Assembly (NCBI GenBank): GCA_032209605.1
Contig: JASFXZ010000008.1
Coordinates: 4,154,001 to 4,218,000, forward strand
From: Mactromeris polynyma
Lineage: Eukaryota > Mollusca > Bivalvia > Venerida > Mactridae
Length of the DNA: 64,000 nt
Direction of reading: 5' to 3'
Shown here piece by piece: positions 1 to 12,700 of this stretch. The notes under the pieces are model-generated. The model saw nothing but the letters and a program-made list of their open reading frames with translations. It searched no databases and was not told the origin of the DNA. The position numbers and the translations under genes are program-made. The number at the start of each line of letters is the position of its first letter. Position 1 is the first letter of the stretch.

Positions 1-714
1 TACTCTTCCAATCACGGGATAATGGCCTTGTAACCAGTATTTACTTCATTACAAACCGTATGACAACAACTACATCAAACAATCATCAAACACTCTTGCT
101 TTAATTGATGTTGCTTCTAAATAAATTGTAATTTGTTTGTCAGTGTTTTGACTAGATTACTTAGTACAAAATGTCATTATAACTTGTTTCTACATTCCAA
201 ATTACACATTATTGGAGCATTTGTCTCATCAACAAACATACCATTACACCTTTTATTCATACACTAATTCACAGTTTTCCATTTAAATGTTTGGAACGAA
301 GTCGGTTATAGACGCTGCTACAAAAATGTGTGTGTTTTTAATTATAATTGATGATGTTTTGGATGTTTTACAATATGACACAGCACTGCAATCAATTGAC
401 ACATTATGAAATAATAGTCCCGAGATGTTTCCAATAAATAATAATGAAGTTTTGTTTTCAAGGCTCGTTGTTTTGAAGCTGAAGCTGTACGTACCTTAGT
501 TGACGGTTTTCCGTTTCCGTATTTTTACCATACTTCTATGAAAAAGAAATAACTACTATTTTATCAGTTTTACTATCTAAAATGAATAAACACACCGAGC
601 AGACATTGGCACAAAGTGCGCATCCAATCCACAAACGAGGGGTGTTTACAAGGTTTCGGAACAAGTGCAATAACTCCTTTTTTAACTCTATTGTCAAAAT
701 TGCCATGGCGCGTT

Positions 715-931
715 GTCCGTAGACAATTGCTTGTGAACACGATTTAGTCGTCAGTTTTTATTGTATCTCAATTAAAACATACAGTAGTTAGATATCCACG
801 AGACATTGGTTCCTTAGAAAAAGCAGACATATGCAGTCCAAGTTTAACTCGAATTGCTTAGAAATGTCTTCTATGAAGTGACCCAATTTGGTCAGCCAGT
901 AGAGCACAGGCCTTCATGGACCTCTTGTTTA
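715..931 (-). repeat. Interspersed repeat, 'AACAAGAGG' family, copy 1
   Basis: Read on the minus strand, this begins with AAACAAGAGG, continues through 'GGCCTGTGCTCTACTGGC' and 'CGTGGATATCTAACTAC', and ends near 'GTGTTCACAA'. The same ordered blocks recur on the plus strand at 29511-29765 inside an intron. A shorter relative lies at about 5105-5192. No coding capacity was seen. The sharp, repeated AACAAGAGG end suggests a non-autonomous transposable element, but its class was not determined. Confidence 0.65.
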
Positions 932-1350
932 TTTTTCTGTATATAATGTTCCATACATACACTCACATAATTTATAATATATCAAAAGAAATCAGAGGAC
1001 ATAGGAAAAGCTATACACTTTTTTATAATTTCCCATGTACATTCTACACAATTCTGTGCATGGGAGTATTGTACTAATTTCATAATGTATAAATCATGTA
1101 AGAGAGTATAATATGAGTTCACGACAAAGATTAAACGTGTGATGTTGATTAAATCGGTGATATTATTCGATGCTTGAAAGCATTTATCTGTTCGATGACC
1201 GGTGAAAACTGTCATGGTTTAACATGTGCGCGACAAATTGTTTATAAACTGATCAAAAGAGCTAACCCGCCATTGTGAACTTTGAGCATATTCACCGCAT
1301 AATGACAAGGTGATATGAAATGATAAAAGTGATGTTTAAACAGCTGTAAA

Positions 1351-1472
1351 TCGTGTTTTTCGGCGCAGCTGTACTATTATCGCTTTGCTATTTGCATATC
1401 AGTGTTGTGTAATCCAATCAAATCTTACGTTGATCATAAAACCAACTTCTCTTCAACCGAACAAGGATGTGT
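1351..1472 (+). repeat. Dispersed 122-bp repeat, copy A
   Basis: The stretch from 'TTTTTCGGCGCAGC' through 'TTTGCTATTTGCATATCAG' to 'AACTTCTCTTCAACCGAACA' recurs almost unchanged at 8262-8385. The copies differ by scattered substitutions and small indels, as expected of old copies of one element. No terminal inverted repeat or open frame was seen. Confidence 0.75.
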
Positions 1473-1960
1473 AATTTTGAAATAAAAACATAATATTGTA
1501 ATAAATAAAATGTCTCACAGAGCGTGATATCTTCATTTTGGCTTTTTGAGTGACTTTAAAATGGTGCGCGACAATTCCTTTAATATAACATTCGCGCTTT
1601 CCACTTAAAATTCTTGGTACAAAACATCCTTTAAAGTCTTGCAAGAAACCCACATCTAACTGTCTTATTTAAAATTGAAATTGACAGAGACGTGTTTTCC
1701 GAGTGTATTACTGTTCTTAATTACAAAGATTCTTGTTTAAATGCCCGGAACTGAAAAGTGGATATACGGTGGATATGTGATACTAGGCGAATCATTAGAT
1801 GGCAGACAGATAAACTAACACATCGGCGTCTCATGATTGGTCTAGTGAGATTGAAGGAAATTAACCATTGCGTCGCTCGGTACAATTGAATGATGAAGTC
1901 AGATAGGAAATTATACAAACATAGGACACAATCACTATAAAAGTACAAGGAGACATAAAA

Positions 1961-2242
1961 ATGCCAATGTAGCAATACCTGTGGATGAAGCCTGTTGAAA
2001 TAGTATACGTTCTGATGGGCCAGTGATGTGCATATTATATTATAAATTAGGATTTTACATGTCTTCTTGTTTGTTTTGTCCATTCCGAGTTTTCGTCTGT
2101 TGAGATTTCGCCGGCGTATATTGATATATGTATGAGCACTGCTGTGGGATTTACAACCTCTTCTGTCAGTGACGTCATTTCAAGAAAACGCAACATGTGA
2201 TGTCACTTTTTGCAAGCAGGAAACACTATTTACTCCATTTGG
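1961..2242 (+). repeat. Direct repeat, about 285 bp, copy A
   Basis: This shares blocks in the same order with 3402-3688: 'CCAATGTAGCAA', 'CCTGTGGATGAAGCCTGT', 'ATAGTATACGTTCT', 'TGAGCACTGCTGTGGGATTT' and 'GACGTCATTTCAAGAAAACG'. The copies lie 1.44 kb apart in the same orientation. This could be a segmental duplication or two insertions of one element. The short open frames inside differ between copies and look like chance. Confidence 0.8.
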
Positions 2243-3401
2243 TCACATCGTTTTCATACTGCTATATGTAGCAAACTATTGCTTACTGTTAGTACATATA
2301 CATTTTCTCAGTTGTCAATACCATATAGACGATTATTAGAGGTGGCTGACTGCACAGATTGGTGTGAGGGTCTAAAACCTCGTCTGGTCTGTTGGTAAAG
2401 AATTGGTGCGTTGAAATGCTACAAAAATAACTTAAAAACATCCATAATGCTAATGAGTTCCTCATAAAATATCCTTGTGGTAGGATGATAAATGTATATG
2501 GATGGGGTAATCAACCTTCTGGACAGTTAATGAGAAATCAATAATACATCATGTTCCATAATTTAAAAGTACACAAAGTTAATCAATTGCATAATTATGC
2601 AATTAAGTTTAGGAGTTAGACGAATTTTCATTCAATGGTTGTCAAGGGAAGGTTTAATCCGTCTAGAAATTTGATGTATTGATATGATCTGTAAATACAT
2701 CCAGTTATGATATTGTTTGTATAGTGTATGGAACGCTTGACACAAGTAATGGTGAGACTTGTTTTATGTTGGAACCGGTCCATCACCCGCTTGTTGTGTG
2801 CGTTAAATGTAATGGATAAAACATGTAAAAGAAATGGAAACCGATAATGAAAAGGAAATGGTTGAATAGTCTAAAACGTTTGAAGTTTGTTAAGTTCGAT
2901 TTATACTATGCTTATTGTTTTGGTTTAAAAATTTTCTTCTTTACAAACATTAAACTTTATATATCTAAAACTTAAATGAATATGCATTATCAAATAACAC
3001 ACTAATTATGTATTCTTCTATATTTTTCTTGTATACATATTTTAAACAAAATAAGAATAAAAACTTTATCTCCCGCAATATTTGTTTATCATATATGTAT
3101 TGTACAATTGTATTTCTTGTACATGATGCATTGATTTTCTAATTGTAATTGCATCTTAACCGTTGAATTGTTGTTTTGTATAGTATGTACTCATGTTGTC
3201 ATGTTTTACATGAACTAAGATATTTTAAACAATAAACTGTACAAATAAAGACGTGTGTAATATCTATATATAATACGAGTATATAAAATGTAAAAATCCA
3301 ATTTTCAACAAGGAGGGATTTTTACAAGTTTCACAATGCGTAACATGATAAAACAAGATTTTTCGAATAGGTTATACATTAAAATTATTCATATTAAGCA
3401 T

Positions 3402-3688
3402 GTACCAATGTAGCAACACCTGTGGATGAAGCCTGTCCCAATAGTATACGTTCTAATGGGCCAGATACATCATTACATCATGTGCATATAATATCATAAA
3501 TTAGGATTTAACATGTCCTTTTTGTTTGTTTTGTCCATGTCGAGTTTTCGTCTGTCGAGATATCGCATCCATATAATACAATGTACATGTATGAGCACTG
3601 CTGTGGGATTTCTAACCTCTTCTGTCAGTGACGTCATTTCAAGAAAACGCCACATGCGCAAGCAGGAAACAATCTTTACTCCATATGG
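3402..3688 (+). repeat. Direct repeat, about 285 bp, copy B
   Basis: Second copy of the repeat at 1961-2242, with the same block order and many substitutions. It has a small insertion near 'CATCATTACATCATG' and lacks the 'TGATGTCACTTTTTG' segment found in copy A. The open frame starting at 3513 runs through it but is not preserved in copy A, so it is not called as a gene. Confidence 0.8.
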
Positions 3689-4490
3689 ACTTTGTAAAGT
3701 TGCTCTATATGAATATCATGAATTTGTTTTAAGTACTGTAGAAATAGATGTAAATCATTATCAGCTAGCAGTAACGTCAAATAATCGCCTGGAATATTTA
3801 CATTTTCTATGGCATTCAAGACGTTGAGAAACAACTTCATATATCAGTTATTGTAGTAATGTTTCCTGGCAGAGTTAATATAAAGCAATAAATTGAAGAA
3901 ACGACAAGTACGATCGTGTATAAGAGAGTATGAGATTGAGTACTAACTATTCAATATCGTTAAGCATGTACGTATGAATGGCGTCTTGGCATGTGCTCAT
4001 ATGATACATTTAATGACACTATTATCGAGTGATTTAGCTTACAGACAGCATGCTTTACTTATTTATGTTTACTTTCAACTGCGCATTTTCATTCCAAGTT
4101 TGCTAGACTTTCTGAACTCTCGGAGCTATGATTGTTTCAATAATACTACAATATAACAAGGAAACGTGTGTAGTTAGACAAGCGTAGTTGAATGGATTGC
4201 GTTCCCCTGTGGAAGTACTCAGATGCCTGTCACTCATCTATACTAAGTAAAATAAGGTTGTATTACCACGCAATGCCTTGTAGTATGCGTTGTAGTATCC
4301 CAGTTTTGTATGTATGTATGAATGGTCGTTCGTCATTTATGTATTACAATCAACTAAGGAGTTTTCCACATCATATTCATAGAACAATGACCGTTGTTCT
4401 CCTAGCATTTGTTCAGTGCGTTTAATCGTTCCTTTATAAAAGACTTGTTCATCCTGGAAAATATACTTCACACCTTGTATGTTAGTAAAA

Positions 4491-4730
4491 ATCCCCGCCC
4501 GGTGTACTCATGTTGTTGAGCGATGATGTGTGACTCGGGAGGTCCGGATTCGATGTTCTGGCGGGACAGGTCATGTTCTTCTATGACCTCTGGCTGCGGT
4601 CATTTTTCCTCCACCTCTGATCCATGTGGAAAATGTGTCAGTTTTTAGTAGAAGGGCCAGTTAGTTCCGGTTCTCATTAATTCCAGGAAAACTGGTAGGT
4701 TCAACTGACCGAGATATTTAACTGATAAAA
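4491..4730 (+). mobile_element. tRNA-derived SINE-like unit
   Basis: The first ~75 bp read like a decayed tRNA-type Pol III head: 'CCCGGTGTACTC', then a B-box-like 'GGATTCGATGTTC'. They are followed by a body containing 'CATGTGGAAAATGTGTCAG' and 'AATTCCAGGAAAACTGGTAG'. That body matches the 3' domain of the SINEs at 31146 and 40291 (a TGTCAG block, then CACTGGT) and of a widespread bivalve SINE type. Target duplications were not identified, so the ends are approximate. Confidence 0.55.
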
Positions 4731-5457
4731 ATGTTGAAAGATAACGAGACAATTATTTATCATCAAAAATAACGCTGGAATGTTATGTAGTCAATATTAA
4801 CTATTCACTTCAAACAGGTCTCAATCTTTCATAATTTATATGTTACATTTCGGGATATTTTGTCCAGAAAAGTAGAAAAGCCAAAACATGGTTCACTAAA
4901 ATAGTTCACTTTATCATATTAAACACCAAAGAGCCAAACTGATGGACAATATATACTTATTCAGGCCGTTGCCTGTTCCATACTTACATTTTCATGAATA
5001 TTTAAGAATGTCTCTTCATAAAGTATCTATACCCTCTGTGTGTCGATTTATTACAGCACAATTACACGTGATAGCCAGCTGAGCTAATGGTGTGAAAGTG
5101 AGAATGTTCCTTAGAAAATGACTTCGAATTTTTGCTACCTAGTTACTAGGTCGTTTGAGCGAATGAAGGTCATCGTGGCCCTCTTGTTTCATGTCTCATT
5201 GTGCTTTTTGGGCGACTGGGAACGTGTCTACGGCTCTTGTTCCTCGGCATCTCTATTCATTTTTAATGACGCTACCGTCTGCTAGAAATTCAGACGAAAT
5301 TGATGGATAATTGACACAATAATACGGGACAAATAATGCTTGCCTTAACGAACATTCCTAAGGAGCCAAGGGAATTTGTCAATAACTTAAGTAAGAAGAC
5401 TTACCTTTTAGTTTCTATTATCACATAAGCCATAGTATTTGTTTCAAAGTTCTGTAA

Positions 5458-5800
5458 AGCCCACCCGGCTTACACAGATTGTAGAGAGCTAGATTGTCAC
5501 CCGGCAGATCCTGGCTCAAGATTTCCCTGTCACCCGGCAGATCCTGGCTCGAGATCCCCTGTCACCCGGCAGATCCTGGCTCGAGATTTCCCTGTCACCC
5601 GGCAGATCCTGGCTCGAGATTTCCCTATCACCCGGCATATCATGGCTTGAGATTCCCTGTCACCCGGCAAATCCTGGCTCGAGATTCCCGGGTTGGGCAG
5701 GTGACACTGGCCTCGGTCATGTCCTCCACATGTGGAGTAGTTGACAGTTACTTGCGGAGAGCAAGTTAGTACTGGTTCGGTTACTTACCGCCGTATTTGA
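5458..5800 (+). mobile_element. SINE-like unit with amplified 35-bp B-box-bearing repeat
   Basis: Between 5494 and 5690 a unit of about 33-36 bp, containing 'CACCCGGCAGATCCTGGCTC' followed by GAGATTCCC, is repeated about six times in tandem with small changes. Each unit contains a B-box-like GGCTCGAGATTCCC. The last unit runs directly into 'TCCACATGTGGAGTAGTTGA' and 'CAGTTACTTGCGGAGAGCAA', which is the 3' domain of bivalve tRNA-SINEs. The best reading is a SINE whose tRNA head was internally amplified. The open frame at 5494-5769 exists because the unit lacks stops. Confidence 0.5.
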
Positions 5801-8261
5801 CTACAACCGATGGAAACAAACGAACGAAATCAAAGATATGTAAACCAAATCTCCAAATTTATTCTATAATCTCTGTTTCCGAAATGTCATAAAAGAGGAG
5901 AAAACTGTATTTAAGAATTCTGAGGAAGTAATGAATCCTAATCATCGGATTACATGAGATTTATATCAGTGGTCCTCTATATATGACATCGTACTTAACA
6001 CTGGTCATACTGAATGCATTAATCTTCTATCCAATTAGTATATCCGATGTTCTACGTTGTATTTGCAATACATGACACTCCTAAATGATAAAAGGGTTAC
6101 AATCTGGGGTCATTATATGTTATTATCTGGCCTAACAAATAGGTCAAACCAGATCAAAAGCTTCCCTTAAGGACAGTGATAGTTTAAGACTATAATTGCG
6201 TAAATGAAACAGGGAGATTCGTGCAAGCATAGATGCGAAACACGGAACAGGCGTCGAAGGCATGATTTGTGTTGAAGGCAAAAAGTACCACACCAAAGGA
6301 GCGACGCAAATCTCTTTTTAATTTCCCATTGGTTCAGCATTTCTTGCATCGATGGAGTGAGTAATACATTTATCACTTCATTATGCGACATGCTGTGGTT
6401 AACATACCAGTATTGTATTATGGTTTGACATGTCATATCATGCAATACTTGAGAGGCTGATACTTTGAACCTTTCTCTCATCAGTTTAATAAAACATTTG
6501 TTATAATTAATGCAATAAGGTCTTTTCCAAGAAGTGTTAATGATTAAACGTATCACCATTTTGATATCAGGTCCGGATGAATGTATCTAAACACATTACA
6601 ATAATAACGGCAATGATAGACCATGACTTTGCAATTACTTGATAAACAGTAATTCAGACGACAGACTAAGTATCGTATCCATGTATTTATATGTTATACT
6701 GCAATTCCAAGTCGAAACTTTACATGTACATGTAGTAAGTCTGTCATGTTATATTGAAATATAAACTACACTTATACATTCTACAAATTCTACTCAAACT
6801 GTTGATAGCATTACGTTTCTGTTTCCCATTTCACGAATTCGCGATTTCAACATCACGAATTCATATTGTTGATATCGTGAAAGTGATTTTCGTATGAGAT
6901 AAATGACGAAGGTTGAATGTAACCACCGGTCTTTCGTACTAATCGGTGCACTTCAACGATGGAAAAAAACATAAGGCTTAATACCCAGGTACAATGCATA
7001 TTGTAAAGTTTAATTTTATATTAACAAATTGAATTAACACAGAGCGTTGAGCAGACTATTGTACTGAGCCACTTTTCAAAGTTTAAAGTTTGTCAATGCC
7101 GTTTTAAAAACTGCATACTCGTATATCGTCGGTAAGTGAAATAGAAGGTTCAAATGGCTTCGATTTGTGAGTTGGTGCGCGTACGAACGGTTTGTTCAGG
7201 ATATATACGTTTGTTTGTCAATGCATTAAACTGTACTGAGGAAAGGTTAATTAATTGATGTTTGACGATATTTTCCATTATATAAGACCATTCCGGAATA
7301 TTAACTGTGACATTCATGTATATCTACTGGTATCTGCTTGGCATGAACTTAATACAAAGGTGCAACATCGTAATATTTGGTGCGATCATTGTGAATATTT
7401 CTCATTAAATTGTCCATACTGCTTGATTATGTGTTTATGCTAAATGGTAAAAATCGTATTCTATATTATGTTTGTGTTTTATTTTGATAAGCAGACGTAA
7501 CTAATTTCCGAATACCAACGCCAGCGCCGACATCAGTGCAGACTCATCGATTACACTTACAAAATGTTTCCGACAATGACAGTCAACTATTAATTACAGA
7601 TATGTCTATTTTACCCTACGATACTTGCAAGTCGCGGCGTCGTAAAGAGAATTCCAGTATGGAACTTCCATATAGTAAGAATATGCAACTGGGATATTAA
7701 ATCTGCCATGTGTCTCAGACCTACGGCTTTTTGCTATTTGTGTCTGCACTAACAGTCATTGTCATCCGGTACTTTAAATACACTGTGAATTGAGCGGATA
7801 CGGCTTTTGCTGTCCCTTAATGTTACACATAGACAATCATCACCCTGCGATGCAATTTTTCAAGTCTCGAGCAACAGTGATTTATCTTAATTATCTGTGA
7901 ACATTCTAAATCAGATTTCACGCATACCTGGATATTGGAATATAACTCAATTAATGTTTGAGTATTTCTGTCGAAGTCGAAAGATTCATGTGTAGCGTAT
8001 GACTGATTACCTAATCGTTTCAGAAACGGAGAAAGACATCAAAATCTATGCCAATTAGTAATAATTCTTATGTGAAATTAAGTTATTTTTGATTTCTGAT
8101 CACAAATCCTGTCTCCAAAAATTCAGTATTATAAAAATATACCTTAAAACCATCGGTGGTACGTTTGCCACCGACAGTTCCATAGCGATACTCCTAGCTT
8201 TACTCATCGTGTATGTGTTTGTCCAGTCCCTTTTGAGTTTGTAACTCTATGTTTGTAAGCA

Positions 8262-8385
8262 TATTTTTCGGCGCAGCCGTACTAACATGACTTTGCTATT
8301 TGCATATCAGTGTTGTGTTAACCAATCGAATATTACGTTATCCACTAAAACAACTTCTCTTCAACCGAACAACATTTGTAACCTT
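8262..8385 (+). repeat. Dispersed 122-bp repeat, copy B
   Basis: Second copy of the element at 1351-1472, sharing 'TTTTTCGGCGCAGC', 'TTTGCTATTTGCATATCAG' and 'AACTTCTCTTCAACCGAACA' in the same order and orientation, 6.9 kb away. Confidence 0.75.
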
Positions 8386-8854
8386 GACGCGGATTGGTTA
8401 ACATTTCGATAACGGGTACGTTACCTTAACCGAAATCGACTGAATTTCGGTGAATTTACCGAAATCCATTTTGGATCTGGAGTGACCAGCAATCGTAACA
8501 TCCTGGCATTATTTATGTTGCTCAACAAATCTTAACCTTCAAATTGCTCCGACCATCTTATTTCAAGATTAATTGTTTCTTGTGATTATGAGGTGGGTGT
8601 GCGCTTTGTATGCGGTATATTCTGCTCGACTTCTTCCTTCATTTACATTACATTGTATATATTTGTTGCCAGCTTTAATTCTCCATGGGATTGTTGATAA
8701 TCAGCCATTTCAAATCCTTACGTCCCCATTGCTAACGATGTTTGCCCTCAACTCGTATTTTGTGTTTCGTATACTGGTGTGTCACATAAATATATATAAC
8801 TTTATTTCCCCCCAGATATGGAGAGCAAAATACATGTACATTCCAAAAATTACA

Positions 8855-9185
8855 AATAACATACATACATATATGTAAACATACACGCATATACATACAT
8901 GTATATAAAACGTAAATACATATATAAATCGTAAATACATACTTAAACATACAAACATAGACACACATACATCCACACACATACATACACGCATACCCAT
9001 ACACACGCGAGTACACACACGCCCACGTACCTTTGCACTCACGCACACATGTAATATCCGTAAGTACAACAAACACTCATGTATGCATACATACTTATAT
9101 ATACTTGCATACTTACTCATATGTACACGTGCTCATACACCAACATATACATATGGACACATGCATATACTATACATGTACAGAT
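8855..9185. repeat. Imperfect CATA/CACA simple-sequence tract
   Basis: A long purine-pyrimidine alternating stretch made mostly of ACATAC, CACACG and TATATA words. It leaves open frames on the minus strand that translate to Cys/Val/Tyr-rich low-complexity peptides, which are not believed to be genes. Confidence 0.8.
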
Positions 9186-9674
9186 ATTAAGCAATTAATA
9201 TTAGTTACATAAGACATAATATGTAAGTAAGTGGGTTGACGCCATCACTAACATCAGCTCACGTAGTCTTATATAAGATAAACTGGTATTCTAAATCATA
9301 AGCCCAAGGGGATGCTTAGCGAAAGAATCAACCCTATATAACATGTGATATTCCACACTATATAGTAGAAAGCCTAGACTGCGAAATCGAAAATGCTACA
9401 CCATCATCAGTGTGGATAAAATATCAAGGTAACAAACAACCAGAACATACTAATAATTTCAATCACATAATAGCTATGCATTAGCACATACTACATACAT
9501 AAGAAGCAATTTGGTAATGTTCTAGACTTCGATAGTCAGTTGCTATTGCTAGGCTTAAGATAAAATCACACTGTTCAATAGGTGACATGGAAATTAGACT
9601 GGTGAGTTGATTGATGTCTAAACTTGTAATCATGGTGTCCCACAATATTTGCCGTTTATGTTCATTGCCTCGAC

Positions 9675-9738
9675 AAAAACAAAACCAGTGTGGGAGGCAT
9701 TGTCTTGTTAATGCGGCGTTCCTTGTAACATCTTAATC
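9675..9738 (+). repeat. Interspersed repeat, 'GGAGGTCTGTGTGG' family
   Basis: A diverged copy of the family best seen at 20594-20757 and 58966-59128: 'GTGTGGGAGGCATTGTCTTG', then 'GCGGCGTTCCTTGTAAC' and an ATCTTAATCC end. Confidence 0.6.
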
Positions 9739-12700
9739 CTTCCTTCCTTTGTTTCGCAGCAAATCACCCATCACGATATACAGATACACAGGAAATATTC
9801 CCCACTCTCCCACTGTTATTCTGCTTCTGCTATGATATTAGCTGTACATAATTCCGAAGTTGATTTCTCTGTATTAATATATCCATTAACTTGTACATAC
9901 CGAACGAGCGGGAAAGAGCTACTTTGTGTAATCACTGAAGAGTGGCTTACTAGAATAATTACGTTTCAATTACTTTGTATGAAACCATAACATTACAGAT
10001 GTAAAACAGATTCCCTTCAAACAACCCCATGATTTATCAAAACAAATAGACAATGGATTTTATTTAGATTTAATTATCAGAAACTGTATTTACATTCAAT
10101 GTATCTGACTGGTCTCAATGTATATACATGTATAACATTGTTAGAACTGCTTTTTATAGCGCAAAACCTCACTTAAATACCATCTAAAATAAAACCACCT
10201 CAAAATTAAGAAAACAATTTTCTAGTCCATTATCACTGTTTTGCTCTTTATTCAACCTCAATATTAAGACCTCCTCATGGTAAGACCAGTTTTCTATGGT
10301 CAAGGGTGGTCTTATTATTGTATACATACAACATATCTATACACCAAAAACCTCAATATATTATATATAATGGTAATAATATTCCATCATCATCAGTGTA
10401 AAGGGATGTCGCTATGAGTAAACTGAAGTCTATATACGAATCTCAGCTACACAAACCTCTGCAATGAAAATATTCAATAAATGTCTTAAAGTTCTTAACC
10501 AGTTCACGAAGGACAAGTTCGAGAGTCAGAAATTGGAAAGCTTTCAAGGCGCATTTTCAATTAATCTTCGACGTGATTATTGGTCATTTGTGAAGATAAT
10601 ACTATCTCATATCGCACTACAGACACGGAGAAGTTCTTTAGATTAACTTCTTTGAATAAGTAATCTTTGGAAAATGACATATTGTCCTCTCTGAATAAAA
10701 TAAAATACGTCTAACCTGGTAATGTTTTGTCCGTGAACATTAACGAAATGATTTACAACACGTGACGTAAAATGAAATAAGTGAATAAAAGTGTATGTTT
10801 CTTTATTAAGTTCCTGTGCTAGTGTATCGTTGACATTTTAATGCAGTATACTTTACTCCAGTATCTACTGTGCTGTTCGGTTGTCAGTGTTCTCAAATGT
10901 CAAGAGGTAATACTTGAAATGTTGACGAGAGGAAAAGTAATTAAAAATGTCCAAATTTAATTCAAAATAAACTATAAAACGCTTTTAGAAAGAGATTTCG
11001 TTGAATTATTAATGAAAAGGCGTAGTTAAATTCGTATTCAAGGGTACTGAACTATTAATTCAATTCAAAAACGTTGCTATCCAATGGTTTCATGAATTGT
11101 TTGAAAAATGTGTTTTGTGTTCTCGCTGCTGGACTGTAAGGTACTTAAGGTAATGTGATACGGACAACAAACGAAGCACGGAGCCCGATGTTTACATATA
11201 GTTCGTGCAAACAACGTATAGTGTTCATGGAATCGATTTCTTATTTATGAACAGATAAAATTATTTAACTTCCGTAACTAACTTTCAGTTCTAATATCCA
11301 CAACATTAGTTAGGGAGATATATAGTTTATTTATTTCCAACAGGTTGATAGCCCATAAGGATAATACAAGTATATTGTGAGAACAGTGGTACAGTACATA
11401 TATATACTTACAAACATCACAAATCAACATAAGGACTAGCACGTCACATAATTTACATTGATATTGCAAAAGATGTATGAAATAAATTCGCTAAATATGG
11501 TCAGTTTTACATGTATTTTTATGCTAGTTGACAACTAGTCTTTTTTGTCAAAATGTTGGAATGTTTGATAGTAGCTCTCTTCATTCTACCGAATAAGTGA
11601 AATGGTAGGACAAATATGAAGACATTCACAAACAGGACATCATAGCTAAAAAATTAAATAAATTAAAAAAAGTGTGTGTCTAATATAATAACTAACAAAA
11701 AATGGGCATAGGGAACAGAAACCTGAAGTGAGGAGGGTGTTTGAAATGAAGTTGTAAAGAAGTGAGCTGTGGAATAACAAAGTATTGCATAGTAATTAAA
11801 CAATTAGAGAAACTTAGCACCACAATGGCCTTACATCATTGGATCTGTCGGTGAATAAAACAAGGGGTGAAATTGGTACCATACATGTACATGGAAAAGG
11901 CGTTCAGTGTGTCGAAATTCTAACCTCAAAAGTGTTATTTACAATGGATTCAATCTTCTGTGGGTAAATACAATAAATGAAATGCTTCTATAACAGAAAA
12001 TGGTTTTGTATTGTATGATAACATTCAGCGTGCCACTCCTTTACAGTTTCCGACGGATTTATCAAAAGCAAAAGTCTCATTGCGTACATAAAACATGAAA
12101 CAATTTCTTATAATGCGAGTGGATTTTCTTGTTTCCCAAAATGTTTTAATTATTCGTTTAATTAACTTACAAGGCAGTGGATTGTTGTTGGTGTATCTGA
12201 GTGAATTTTGACTTTGTGTCTAATTGTGATTACCTTGATTGTTTCCTTTTCAGACGAAATATAAAACAGTAATAGACCAGTGAATGAGAACTCTGACTTT
12301 CAAAAGATACTTTGAAAGTTGTTTATGTGCATCCAATAAAGGAATTAAGCGGGCGGTGTGTTGTTTTAAGAACTAAATGGAGACAAAACATCAGATCACA
12401 GAAATTGTGTTGTAGAAATTTCTTTGACTGGAAATTAATCATGTATTGTCTTATTTCCCAGATCTTTCACAACAGTGACATTAACTATAGCCACTGACCG
12501 TGTTATGGCTGTGCGTCTTTTCTTCCTCTATCATTTATGTTTGTGTCTTGTTTCCCGGTACTTAACACATATTCAAGACTTTAGGGTCGCTGTACACTCT
12601 GTACGTGACAGTTTCTGTTCGACTTTTTCTTTCATGAAACTCACAGACGAGTTAGCTTCTGTCATTTTCATTGTATTTCTCTACTAAAGTGCCTATTGTA

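Larger units (their letters stand above)
1..4490. other. Gene-free stretch with dispersed repeats
   Basis: No open frame here has a recognisable domain, and no splice-consistent exon series was found on either strand. The only structure seen is a set of interspersed repeats, listed separately (715-931, 1351-1472, 1961-2242, 3402-3688). The short open frames near 2210 and 3513 lie inside or beside the two copies of the 285-bp direct repeat and show no coding character. The rest is AT-rich sequence without visible signals. Confidence 0.6.
5801..9674. other. Gene-free stretch
   Basis: No recognisable coding exon, RNA gene or complete transposon was seen here. It contains the repeat copy at 8262-8385 and a CATA-rich simple-sequence tract near 8855-9185. 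The open frames at 6167-6559 (minus) and 8573-9120 (both strands) have no recognisable motif, and the latter are products of the CATA/TATG repeat tract. Confidence 0.55.

Noticed and set aside
5494..5690. CRISPR-like array of ~35-bp repeats
   Set aside because: Units are contiguous without unique spacers, the DNA is eukaryotic, and the repeat runs into a SINE body.
8732..9120. Cys/Val/Tyr-rich proteins of ~110 residues on the minus strand
   Set aside because: Translations of a CATA/CACA simple-sequence tract, open in two frames at once.
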